DNA from: Casuarius casuarius
Taxonomy: Eukaryota; Chordata; Aves; Casuariiformes; Casuariidae
Length of the DNA stretch: 64,000 bases
Reading direction: 5' to 3'
Assembly: GCA_003342895.1 (NCBI GenBank)
Contig: PTFA01000416.1
Span: 128,106-192,105, forward strand
The notes below the pieces were generated by a model. That model was not told the DNA's origin. It saw only the letters and a program-made list of their open reading frames with translations, and did not search any database. The translations under genes were made by a program, and so were the position numbers. This document shows positions 51,525 through 63,510 of the stretch, piece by piece; within the stretch, counting starts at the first letter, position 1; every line of letters starts with the position of its first letter.

Positions 51525-52525
51525 GGAACATTAACATAGCAGATCTCTCTCAAAAGACTAAAACACTAACAAATACAAGTCAATGCACGTTTGTTTTAAA
51601 CTAGTGTAATTCTTTTTCACATTGGATTAAACATTATTTTGTACACCAAAAATTACAGTGCTGTTTATCTCCTCCAATCATGCAAAAAACAGTCAAAACG
51701 TGCCACTTCCACCACAAATAGAATATGACCAATTCCCCTATATAACTTCCAAAGTCAGGATTTGAAATGAGAAAAACACAAATATTAAACATCCTCCTTC
51801 AAAAGCTTTATAAACAAAATATGGACACAAAGCTGCCAGTTGATACCGAGATTGCAGAAGTTACAAACTGTACTGAAAGCTGAAGTTGAGTGAGCTGACA
51901 CTTCTCTCTGCCTCATCATTTAAAGGGCCATATCCCACAAAGTCGAAAAGGGATGACCTTAAGAGGATGCTGAACTTACAGCTCCCACTTACTAGAGTGA
52001 GAACAGTAGGTGTCCAGGAACTTTGAAATATCTGGTATTAAACACTTTCAGCTCTCATTGAAATTACAGGCACTCAGCAACTTACAGGATCAAGCCTTAA
52101 GAGATAGAAGAGGCTTAACTGGTGCATTAATTCACAGAATTTTCTAGAGAGCTGCCAGACAGCTTTCTAAAAATCTAAAGTGTGAATCATACTTCAGTGC
52201 TTTCCTGTGAATGCACATGCATGGCAATACATTTGGGGACCAAAGCAGCATCCAAATAAAATTCCCATTCAGGCTGTGAACTGAGCATCCTCAATAAAAA
52301 ATTGATGCTGAAGAATTAAAACAATTTTATGCAAGATGAAAAAGTAGGGGGCAATCACAGAATACGTGCCTTTTAATCTTGCTTCCTTGATTGAATCCCC
52401 CCTTCCTCATTTCTCTGAGCTTCTCTGATAAACAGCATTGCAACTTGGTTAAAAAATTAAAAAATAAAAATAAAAAAAAAGATTTACAAGAGAGAGTGTT
52501 GTTGGTTATGTATTTACATGTGGCA

Positions 52526-52989
52526 TCACTCCACAAGAAGTTTGATCTCATTGGCTAATAGCTGGTTCATGTTGAATAGAGCCCCCGGGAGCTTGGTGAG
52601 CAACTCTCTCTCCGTGGTCTCAGGGTCGCTGTCGACAGAGCTGGAGCTAGCACTCATATTGTCGACAGCGGCACTAGCTGGAGGGCCCAGCTCTGGCTCG
52701 CTAGTCTCGCTTGCCGTGGACACCACAGAGAGCAAGGACATGCGCCGCGTCAAGCGACCGGGGGTAAGTAGAGAAGCGGCATAGTCTGCTATGATACCAG
52801 CTACATCTAGATTACAAGCCTTGTCAAAGGCAATGAAACCTACATTTGCATTGGCCTCGCAGACGTAGAATGAACCGTCGTCCTTCATCAGTAGGTCAAT
52901 GCCGCACACGTCCATCCCCAAGATGTTTGACACCTGGACTGCCAATTGCTTGCCTTGTTCACTCAGTGAGCACATCATACCTACACCAC
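52526..52989 (-). CDS. RIMKLB: RIMKLB terminal coding exon
   Basis: 464 nt after acceptor TTCCAG, ending at TGA 52526..52528. It begins [20 protein letters not shown], includes [20 protein letters not shown] and [20 protein letters not shown], then a serine-rich tail ([19 protein letters not shown]) ending KLLVE. The E and N of CEANAN are the ATP-grasp magnesium ligands. The tail is low-complexity and probably disordered. Confidence 0.97.
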
Positions 52990-55900
52990 CTGGAAAAAGT
53001 GAAAAAAACTCAGTCTATGATCCGGTCACAGGTGACCTCCTTCTTGACAGGCCGTTGCTTTTTGGTTGTGAAGCTCCAAAGGAATCCAGAGACCTGCAAG
53101 CATACTGCTGATGACTCAGAGAGGGACTGACACAGACTATCAGTGATCTTAAAGATCCAGCAGGATTTCAAAAGATTCTGACTTGCTGAAGGCACTCATT
53201 TTATGATGACTTTATGACTTGTTTAAAAAAGGGTGTGTGATGACTTTTTAGTCAAGAAGGAAGGACATATTATACATTATGATCTTGGGATATTAAAAAG
53301 ATGACCTAACGAATCATGAGACAAATTTTTTTTCCTTCTTACTTTAGGACAATGGTGTGAAACAATTTTAACTCCCCTCTCATTCTGTGAAGTGCATTTG
53401 TTTGCCTTTTTTAGGCTCAGTCTCCCTGTCACAGAAAACTAATGATGTAAATAGCATAAGAAACAAGAAAAATGAACAATAAAGGTTGACATAAAATTGC
53501 CCTTGTTTCTTCATGTAAGGTAAAGGCTTTGAATATGTATTTCTAAGTTCTCAAAGAAACCTTCCGGCAAAATTAAACAAAATGTTCCTGATAAGACTGC
53601 AGCTCTGGCAGATGTAATGGGTGGTTAAGACATTACCATCTGCTCGCGTACCTCACACCTTGCTGTCAGAGGTTACTGCCTCTGCAGCAGGAATGCTGGA
53701 AAACTTGTCTGTACCTCATCTGCTCCAGTTCACAGTCCACCATCTAAGTATTAACTACCCAGACTTCATCTGTTACAATACTGAAGTTAAAAAAAAACAT
53801 TTAGCAGAAAAATCTTTCAGGATACATTTACTCGAAATAAAGAAAGGAATAACAAAAATCTCTCAGGCATTTTGACTAACCAAAATTGTACTACACATGA
53901 ACACATTTTGTCCCATACCTGCTCATGTCTAGCACAGCTTCAGTTAAATTAACAGGCAAGCCCAGCCTTCCTTCCCTCCTCCTGCCCTCAGAAAACCCTC
54001 TCTCCTACACTCAAAGCTATGCAGAAACTCAGTTCTGAGCATACTAAAATCTATGCAGCAACTTCCTCTTCCTCCCAGACATGGTTTTGGGGAAAAAAGT
54101 TGCAGGGAGGAGCCAGACAGATTGAAGCCAGCACTGCAGCTGCAATCCAAGAAAGGACTCATATTTAAGACAGATTGCCTCCAACGGTTTTCCCTTTTAA
54201 CATTATCATCCACCAACTGGCTCTCTCCTTCACCTCCCCAGTCTCTTTTCCTGTGTTCCTTCTTTTTAACAGGATTAAACCAACAATAACACGGCATTGG
54301 CATGACATTGCCACTATCACATCATATGCTCCATTCCTGTGTTCTTACAGCTTTCCTCTCCCTTTTGTCTGTCCTGTATGTCTGCCCACTTCGGGGCAGA
54401 GATTATTTCTCATTCCACGTTTACACAATGCCCCTCTCACTTAATCCTCACTCTCGTTTTTTCTTCTGCAAACCTCCTACTGTAAGCACAATAAATACGA
54501 AATAAATCCTGCAGCTTATTTCAGTTGGGTTTGTCATTTCATTCCCGCTGCATTCACAAGTTCTGATCAAAACTATGAACAATGCTTTTCCTACCAAGTG
54601 AGCAGTTACTCTGCATCCTCCCATCTGTTGAGCAGCGGAGCATGGTGCCCACCACACGGCCTCCTACTACGATAACACGTACATCCTTGCCATGGGACTC
54701 TTTAACGTATTTTTGAAATAAGTAAGGGGCGTCGTGACGGATCAAATGGCTCAGGTCTGCCAAATGGTGCTTGTCTCGTGCCAGGAACACAGCTTTGCCT
54801 GTATGAAGAAAGAACATTGTGGGATTGGAAGAAGCTGCCAATTTGATCTGCACTGCTGAATCAGCACAAGTAAAAAACTCTGACCAGTAAGCTGCCCATT
54901 TTCACAGGCCCCATCTGTAGTTTATACCTATTTACACATTCTTCTGTAGAGATCAGTGTTCCGCTGCTTCAGTGCTTCTCAGTGTTCAAATACTGAAAGA
55001 GTTGAGGAGCCAGTAAGTATTAAAATACAAACAAACAAACAAGGCTCTTAGATAAAGGAAGTGACCTGTAATTTCAACGTCTTTTTGGAAAGGTCCCCAA
55101 TGAGAGAAAAATGGAAGAAATACTAAAAGAGCAGCAGAAATTTCATCGCACAGCTTATTCATTCAAGACAACTGGGAATCACAGCCTACTACCTTGACAC
55201 ACAAGAACCAATTGCACAAAACTCTTAAAAGGCAGCTAAGACCTCTACCCAGAGAGCTAAGAGCTCTTAAGTCTTAAGTCACTAGTGTGCTACTGAAGAA
55301 CTGCTCTACTATTTGGAAGTGACTGAGAGCTGTTCTTCCCAATACCTGAAACAGCTCAAACTCTAGAATGAGGCTATACAAAGAGACTCCGAAGTATCTG
55401 GTATGAGATAAATTTAGCAGAATATTCCACTAAACACATAAGTGAATGGAATGTACTTCAACTTTAGAAAAAAAAAACCTCTTTTAGAAATCACTGCCTT
55501 TTCTGCCAGCAAACATCTAAGGGCTTTTTGTGTTTAACCTTAAACCTGCCATTTTCATCCCCCTTTATTTCTAAGATCACACCAAGGACTTCCTCTCTGC
55601 CCTTTTTCAATTTTACTAATATTGATGAAAGGTATTCCTGAAACACACTACCATTCTCCACCTCTTTCCTTGTCTCACACCAAGGCATCCCTTTCCTTCA
55701 TTAGCTACATCTCCCAATTGCTATTCCCCTTTGTTAAGGGCTCTTAACAAAAGAAATGTGTCATATTAGGTTTATGTTTTTCAATAAGGCCGCAACAAAT
55801 TTCTGTGGCAGAATTGTCACTAAATTATGCTGCAATGCTAACAGAGCATGAAAATCAATTGATAAAGGGAACAGAAATGCAGCAGCAGCAGAATTAAGAG

Positions 55901-58900
55901 AAATAACGTGCCAGGAGAAATCCCAACAAGTGCTCCAAGTCCAACTTGAACAGGCTCTGTTTCATCAGGATTTAAGGTCTGCAGAACACAAAACACTGCT
56001 TGAGGAACACAGTGTTTCTCATAACAAACAGAGCATCAGAATGTAGGCTTAAGATCACAACAGGAAAACAATAACTTTCATTTGCTCTCTCTCAGACTCA
56101 ACTTTGGCCATCCTACAGGCACTTAATAATTTTACTGTACTCCTAAAATGAGGATGGGGAGAATGATTGCCTTGGAGCAGAACTGCTTATTTCTTAGATT
56201 TATGCAGCACTATGACAACTTGCCAAAAGTAAGACTGGCACATTTGCAACAGCAGCAAACTACACATTAAGCTGGCCTAAAACAGCATGGCTTTTTTATT
56301 CAGCAGGCAACACCTACAACCATGATTGCCCCATTTTTTTAAATACCATTTGCAAAAGCCTGCTGTGCAATTCATCTGAAAAGGTTTCCCCAACTACTTT
56401 AACGCACAAGGTTATGTATTGTGCATAAATTTCACACGGGATTAAATGGGCTCTAAAGCACAACTTGTAAACAGAGATTTGCATGATTTCTGGCTAAAAA
56501 AAGAGAAGAAACTCAATAGCTGCAAAATATTTACTCATTTATCAGATTATCTAATTCAGCTTGCTGCAAAGTCAAACTCCAACCTAACATTGTAGCTCCA
56601 CAAGTACTTTAAGAACATTTAAACAGGTATTATTTCCAAAAGAAGCAAGCCTGATCTTCCCCTCTGCAACAGCCTTTTGCTCTCACTCTTCCATTACATC
56701 TGGAATGCATCCAGCACATGAATTTGTGGAAGTAAATGACAATTCAAATAGGAAATTAATCCAAGTTTAAATAACCAGATTAGATTTAGCCAAAATCAGT
56801 TCCTGAATCCATTTACTACATGGCTCCAGAAACACTTGTACCAGCAGAAGAGAGGGGACAGCATGGAGCGGGAACAGGCAGACAGAGACAGTAAGTAGGT
56901 AGAAGTGCTCTTGGAACTTCAGTTTAAGGTTCTTTTTTCTTAAAGCATTGACTGAATTGGTTTTAAAGAAGATTAAAACAGATATGACCCCCTGTGCAAA
57001 TAACATCTGAAATTGATTTTAAAACTGGTTTTGTTTAGTAGATCACTATCTAACAGTAAAATAAATCGATTAAGTATATTACATTCAACACTGAAATCAA
57101 GCCTGGCATTAGAAAAATTTCATCTGAAGCTGCTGCATTATCACCAACAATGTCAGAGATTTTTCCGAAAAACTGAGATCCAGTTTGTCCATAATTAGGA
57201 TTCTGATTTAAATAAATTCTCATATATTGTTTGTTAAAGTCAAGTAGAAAGAAAAATCAAATTAAGATGTACTGAACTAAGTTTCCCTCTCTTAAGCCTA
57301 TTTAGAAACATCCCTAAAATCCACATGGGCTCATCTTTACATTTCTAAAGTCAGACCTCCCATTATTCCAGTTCAGATCTCTCCTCACAGAAGTCACCAA
57401 TGCACCGTAATTTTGAACCTCTATCCCCCCTGCTTTTGCAAGACTAGGTCCTTTCATTGAGTTACTGGGTTCTGTTAGAATTGTATCTGAGTGCTGCAGC
57501 CTATTCAACATCCAGAAGTAGGAGGCTGGTAGAATTTAGACATACAGAAAAGTCCAACACCTAACAGAAGACCTTCTTAACTATTATTCCTTAGCAACTT
57601 ATAATTTTAAGAGTGCTGCTCACAATCATATACTCCTTGCCCTCACCCCTGACCTCACACCCACCTCGGTGACCCCGTGTGTTCTTCACCACCATGGGAA
57701 ACTCCAGCACTTCCGCCTCATCAATCATTTTGGCAAAATTCTCATGACCACCTGGCAAAAAGAAAACCAACAACATTATGTGCCAACAATCTGGTGTGGC
57801 CAAATTGGGGATGTAATCGCCACATATTCCTCCCACCCTTCCCACTTAGATAATGCAGAAGAAACTAACAGTTAAGAGAAACTTGGTCATGGAGCAGGGT
57901 CAGACTTTGAAAGTATTTGTAAACTGTGGAATATTAATTCTTACTTCCTTAGGAACGGAAGATACAAATTGACAAAGTCATCCTGTCCACAACCTCAAAA
58001 GGTTCAATCCAATTTTCCAAATCTGAATGCCCCAATTCTACCATCTTGTTCCAGTTTATCCCTTTTATCAAATCCTACCTTTGCAAACCTCTAGCAGGAA
58101 AATAGCACTGTTCCATCCAAACCACTAACCAGGAAAGCAACATGGAACACTAAGACAAGGTATAATTCAGAAAACCGCAACAACCAAAATCTTGTCACTC
58201 CACTTTCCCACTTTCCAGGGCTTAAGTTTCCTGTATCTCATTCTCCCTCCTGAACCAGTACTTCAATCTCTGACTCAATGCCTTTATAAGTGCCTTATAA
58301 AGTAGCTTTTAATCACCACTCACATGATTATGGTCAATGTTTTAAGGTTATTTGAGGACAGTTCAATTCACAAAAGATTTAACAAAGTATAAGCAATAAG
58401 GAAGAGAAAGTCAGGTGAGAAAGGAATGAGATTCCTCTAAAATCATGTGCAGCAAAGCACAGAAATCAAGCCAAGACACTGGTCAGAAAGCCAACAGCAT
58501 CTACCACTACCCTGCCATGGATTTTAAAGCTAGTCATGGAATAACATGCAGTTCAGAACATCCTGTTTTACTTGGCAAAGCCAGCTCTCACTGATCACTT
58601 GATACTTGCATAAAAATAAATAAATAAATAAATAAAGGTCATGCTTCTGTCAAATTCCATAGAAAGGCATTAAAAGAAATGGCAGGGAGTTATGAAAGAA
58701 CAGAGGTGTTCCCTAATCACCCCATCATTCTTGGTCTCCCTTTCCCCAAGGAATTAAAAACCCCTTCCCTTCTCAAAGAACTAGAGCCACTGTATTTCTA
58801 AAGAAAGGATGTGTGTTACTTCTCCAATTAATTTTCATAGTAATTCATGGAAATATTTGACCCATGAAACATGTTTCTGTCAAGCTCCCATTACAAAATC

Positions 58901-59856
58901 CTATAGCTGCACCTGTATAAAGGGGAGGAAAGCGTATTTCCCAACAAGGAACGGAAGGCTGACAGGTATCTTCCATTCTTTAATATATTACAATTAAAAG
59001 ACAGAAAGCATCATGGCAGAACAGACAAATGGTTCCTCTAATCTAGCGCTGTGTTAGAGACCAGACACTCCAGAGACATGAACAAGAAACAATATTATTA
59101 ACTATTCTATAAGGAAAATTTACTCCAAATCCCAAACAACTGCAAGTAGTTACACATGACAGCCTGTATTCTTTCTATCCTTTTACAGTAACTAATGTAT
59201 CTGCAGATATTTTTATTCATATAGAAGTTTAATCTATTTTCAGATTTTACTGAAGTCTTGAACTTAATAGTATCCTAGCACATCTAGTTCCCCAAGTTCT
59301 TGTCCACTGTTTCAGGCAATTGGAAAAGTGGATTATTTAAGGAGTTCAAAGTGTTTCAGTACCAGCAAAAAGTAGTTTTTGGGAGGCTGAGGTACATTTA
59401 AAGCACTCTTCCCAAAGCATCACAGCTAGTCAACAAAGCCAAAAAGAAAGAGAACTTGAGTGTCCTGACTTTAATTTCTGTCTCTGGTTACTAAACACTT
59501 ACTGTGGTACTACCCTAACACTACTCAATTGTAAGGATTCCCACGACTTGACTTATATCTTTTGTATTGCAAAAGCATAGATTATTGTAGGCAACTATAC
59601 TATCCTTTTGATCCAAAAACCTTACCATATGAAAAGGTGTCTGGAAGAGGCACGCCATGACCAGCAAGTTCTTGGAAAGTCCAGAACTTGTTGACACAGT
59701 TGAGGATGGCTTGAGGACGATTCATCAATCGACAGCCCATCTTCTCTAGATGGCGAAGGACTGTGATATCGCTGTCACTCTGGACCCAAGGCGTTGGCAC
59801 ACGCACAACCACCACTTGTGGATAAGCAGTAATGAGCTCCCCGTTCACCCGGAGAC
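52526..59856 (-). CDS. RIMKLB: RIMKLB: beta-citrylglutamate / NAAG synthetase B, four 3' coding exons (5' partial)
   Basis: RIMKLB is a cytosolic ATP-grasp ligase related to bacterial RimK. It joins glutamate to citrate or to N-acetylaspartate, forming beta-citrylglutamate or N-acetylaspartylglutamate (established knowledge). Four exons, 59856..59626, 57751..57665, 54798..54595 and 52989..52526, join in frame and encode residues about 60 to 386; the sum gives the human length of 386 exactly. All introns interrupt a codon after its first base and have GT/AG ends. Visible signatures are [20 protein letters not shown], the ATP-binding [20 protein letters not shown], and the metal-binding IDLL...CEANANVGF. 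By memory it differs from human at about ten positions. The first coding exon, about 59 residues, lies past the window edge or was missed in 59.9 to 64 kb. Confidence 0.97.
52990..54594 (-). other. RIMKLB: RIMKLB last intron
   Basis: GT..AG intron of 1,605 bp. No repeat, RNA gene or nested gene is recognised. Confidence 0.85.
54595..54798 (-). CDS. RIMKLB: RIMKLB coding exon (ATP-grasp central)
   Basis: 204 nt, acceptor ATACAG, donor GTAGGA. It encodes [40 protein letters not shown] and [20 protein letters not shown]. It completes RGHRGKAV across the junction with the upstream exon. Confidence 0.97.
54799..57664 (-). other. RIMKLB: RIMKLB intron
   Basis: GT..AG intron of 2,866 bp with no recognised feature. 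Confidence 0.85.
57665..57751 (-). CDS. RIMKLB: RIMKLB coding exon (87 nt)
   Basis: Acceptor TGCCAG, donor GTGGGT. It encodes [20 protein letters not shown] then [21 protein letters not shown] forms the ATP-phosphate-binding segment. Confidence 0.97.
58613..58636. repeat. (AAAT)n microsatellite
   Basis: About six AAAT units in the RIMKLB intron. Confidence 0.9.
59380..59500 (+). repeat. Possible MIR-like SINE relic
   Basis: Contains ggaggctgaggta, then catcacagctagtcaacaaa and gagtgtcctgact, in the order of a MIR tail (gaggc...cacacagctagt...gagtcctgact). It is decayed; the assignment is by eye only. Confidence 0.4.
59626..59856 (-). CDS. RIMKLB: RIMKLB coding exon (231 nt, first one inside the window)
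   Basis: Acceptor CTGTAG, donor GTAAGG. It begins [20 protein letters not shown] and ends [16 protein letters not shown]. It starts with two bases completing a glycine codon, so a coding exon must lie upstream. Confidence 0.97.
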
Positions 59857-62800
59857 CTACAGAAGGAAGGGAAAACCATTCTAATCAACTACAGGGTTTT
59901 CAGTAGAAGGTAAACATGCAAAGAAATAATGCACTATATGGGATCACAACAGAGATACTGGACTTCAGTGGTGACTGTTAAAACACCACATAATTCTCCC
60001 TAAAATACATCTTGTCAGTTGTACTATTTCATACATGTCACACTTAAGCCACTTAGAACACACCCTAGAAAGGCACCACCCTAGAAAGGCACACGGTCCT
60101 GAGCTCCTTCCCTGGGTGAAGGATTAATTTTAGGCTGATGCGTCATCCTTTCTATGAGTGTTAGCTGCACACTACATTCACTTTGGCAGTAACAATAGCT
60201 CAGGAAGCTCCTGCCTCACACCACTAGTTCTTGCCCACATGCTACAGTTCATATCCTTCCTTTCCCAGCCATACTGGTCCAACTGTTTGCAGAATCACAT
60301 TACATAACACATTGCAGAAATGACTGCGATTAGATATAACCTTTAAAAAGCAGAGTATTTTCTTTAAACACAGATCATTTTAACAATCTGATATACATTA
60401 AATAGTAAGTACCCAGAAATAATTTTTATCAGAACAGCTGTGAGGGCAGCACCCCATGACACAGAAGCAGGAATAAGAAGAAAAGCCAGCTTTGCTACCA
60501 GGACCAATGTATTACTTAATCATGACCTGCACTTTTACAGAGTATGCCTCTGAAAAAATAGAGATGGAATGAAAATTCTTAAGCTGTGAGAAGGCAAGTA
60601 TGATAGGACTAGTTGGGAAGGCATCAAGCTGTAGGAAGACAGTCTGGCAACTGAGGATGGGAATAGACAAGAAGTATCTGATATTCACTTTATCTGCCTT
60701 ATCACATCCAAAGTAAAACTTCTGACTGCAGTGTAAAATGAGAGTTTACATTGCTGTCAGCACCCTAAGCGTGAAAGAGGAGAAAGAAGGTGGGCTGAGA
60801 AATCACAGTGCATCTGGATTTCTGTGCCTCTGAAATGCCAGCTGTAACTCTCCAGAAAGAGCCAAAAGTAATTACCTCATGAGCTCTGTTCCAAAGATGT
60901 TACTTTTAAACACAGACTTGCATCTACTCAACCTGTAGACACACACAGAGTCAGGCAATGTATTTTCCTTTTTTTTTCATTTCACGGTGCACTTTAATTA
61001 ATGGGGGGGAGGGCCTCTGTACTTCCTGTTTTCTCTTCTCCTCCCACCAAAGATATATCTCAGAGCTTGCTTTTAATACAACAGGGCAACCACTTAAATA
61101 CCCAAATAGAAGTAAAAATACGTGCCCCAACCTTCACAGGGACATAGAACTACACTCTAAAAAGGCCAAAACAGAGCAATATCCAATACAAATCCTTTTT
61201 TCCAATCCCAATTGCCATAATTGTACAGAGAATGAGAAAACATAAGCAGACGAGTGCTCTGGCTGCTTACCTCATTAGCATCAAGCACTGCCGCATTGCA
61301 GCTGACATGAGTTGTGTGTTTAAGCAAGCAGGCTTCAGACACCCCCCTCCCCCCCCATTTTATAGAAGCGTCTCAAGCAAGATAAAAAAACATGACATTG
61401 CTAAAAAGCTGAGGAGAATGTGAACATCAGGAAATGGACTACCATCATCTTTAGCCAGTCAAGGAGTTCTTTTTTGGCAAGCAAAATTTTTCTCTCTTAC
61501 ACATACATTTTTTCACTTAGGTGTGTGTGCCCATTTACACCCACTTTTGCCACTGTAATTGCATACATGTCCTAATCCACATGCAATTTGTGCAACAATC
61601 CATTTTAAAAAGGACTGCATTTTTCTACAGAGCCCCAAAACAGCCATTGTATACCTCTGCTGTGAACCAAAACTACACAGTTTTCTAATTCATAATCTCT
61701 CAGAGTCTGTTTTGTCATTTTTCTTTAAATGAAGTCATACCACATGCTGAAGTTTTGCATTGTGGAGTTTGAAAAAGAGAAATGGCAATTTGAAGAGAAG
61801 TATATGCCTCATCTAGAATTCTCCTGAAATCTGGATTAGACTTGACTATTACACTAGTATAAATTCAGTCAGGCCACCAGCAACCCTGGGATGACTCTGG
61901 AAGTACACTCATGTGATCAATAGAATAATTTGACCTTTTGTTCCAGATCAAAACATTTTCTCTGGTCTGGATACTGTTTTCCCCAAACAAAGATTTTTTT
62001 CTTTCTCCTCACAGAAGACAGTTCACGAACACAGAAAAAGGATACTCAGTGAAATGTATATTTTGAGTCACCACTACTGACATGCACCATAAAAATTAGC
62101 TGCAGTCTTCCAGCAACACAGTGCTGCAAACAGAAGCAGCTTTACTACAATAAAAAGGACAGCCAGATTCTGCCATTTTGAAAAATAAGCTTGTATTCAG
62201 CATTCAATCTGAGACCCAGCAGTTTAATAGTCAGGTTAATGGTCATTTTTATTGAAGGGACTGATAAAATAATATTTATTCATTATGATGTGTTGAAAGC
62301 AGTACGTTAATGCATACAACTAATTTCTTCTCCAAAGAACCAATTCATGAATACAAAGAGGAGAAAGAAAAAAAGAAATACCACAGTGTGGTTAAGAGGA
62401 AATCAATGTTTTTCTGAGAATGGACATGGGCTCTCTTTCTAGGAATAGTACCATTCTGGTCCCAGAACAGCAGCAGCAAGTCATATTCATGGTTGCCTGT
62501 GGATAAGGAGCTGACCTCACTAATAAGGAGAAGACAGATGTTCAGGTCATACAAAAGTACCTGGACAAATACTAAGTCGGTCAATTCACTGGCATTCCCA
62601 GTGGATGTCCATGGTATCACAGACATAGAAATAGCAGGCAGTTATGCAATCCTTTCAAAGACAATATTGAGGGCCAAAAAGAGTTTTCATTGCCTCTCTA
62701 ATGTTAAGACCTTTTACCAAATGAACACTCATCATACCAATGCCTGGGAAACTTCTTTTTATGATATTATAAAGCATCTGGGCATTCTTTGACCTTATGA

Positions 62801-63510
62801 GAAAGCAGACTCCTGGAGTTGGAACATCACAATATACATCAAACCTGTACAGGACCTGTTCTTTCGTTCAGTACCAACTTTCTTTGTTCCTCCTCTACAA
62901 GATAAGAAGTCTCCAAAATGGAATATGGCAGACCCTTATCATTGCACAGTAATTTTAGACATGTGGCAAATATCACAGTATTCAGCTGAAAGTGGAAAAG
63001 GAGTTTTAGCAATGCAGACCATAATCCCTTCGGATGGAATTTTGCCAGGTTACAGCATATCCTTCAGATAAAGCTGAGGAGCATCAAGTTTCTCTCATGT
63101 AAAAGCTCAAAGCAGCACATAGTAACTGAGTGGATAAATATATGGTTCTTCATCAGCTGGCCCAACTGGTCCTGCTGCTTATCATTACCAAATAATACCA
63201 GGTAAGTTTCAAATACTAAGTAGCTAGTCTCTGCTAAAACAGGCTTATTTTGACCCAAACAGATTAGAAGCAATCACATGAGCCCCTGGAAGCCCATGTA
63301 AAAAGGAGGCAGCATTAACCTCTAGTGAAGACAGACTAAAGAGGCAGAACAATTTGGACAGTAACATCTTCAGCTGTTACCAGTGAGAACAGAAGACATG
63401 TATCTATACCCCAAGAAAGTCCTTCAGACAGTAATATCTAACATAGCAGAGCCGATTTGGAGACCATGTTACGCAGGATGACAGTTTCCTCTCTTCAAAT
63501 TGACTTAGTA
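59857..63510 (-). other. RIMKLB: RIMKLB upstream intron (partial)
   Basis: No first coding exon (expected start MCSSVAAKLWF) was found up to the window end, so this is intron sequence that continues outward. It contains an adjacent imperfect copy of caccctagaaaggcac at 60,062 to 60,093 and the unidentified coding-like stretch near 62.4 to 63.1 kb. Confidence 0.6.
62406..63070 (+). other. Unidentified coding-like sequence inside a RIMKLB intron
   Basis: The plus strand reads QNSSSKSYSWLPVDKELTSL and SLAFPVDVHGITDIEIAGSY then AILSKTILRAKKS in one open frame. Further right, in other frames, it reads WNITIYIKPVQDLFFRSVP and ESGKGVLAMQTIIPSDGI. It looks like an old protein-coding or retrocopy fragment opposite in strand to RIMKLB. 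I cannot name it. Confidence 0.3.

Larger units (their letters stand above)
48300..52525 (-). other. RIMKLB: Probable RIMKLB 3' UTR
   Basis: About 4 kb downstream of the RIMKLB stop, with no coding potential. Mammalian RIMKLB transcripts have long 3' UTRs, so this is expected. Several minus-strand AATAAA hexamers occur (for example near 50,350 and 50,440), so the true end cannot be chosen. It holds a CA-rich tract, a perfect 42-bp duplication and a poly(A) tract. Confidence 0.4.
57752..59625 (-). other. RIMKLB: RIMKLB intron
   Basis: GT..AG intron of 1,874 bp. It holds an (AAAT)n microsatellite at 58,613 to 58,636 and a MIR-like relic near 59,380 to 59,500. Confidence 0.85.
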
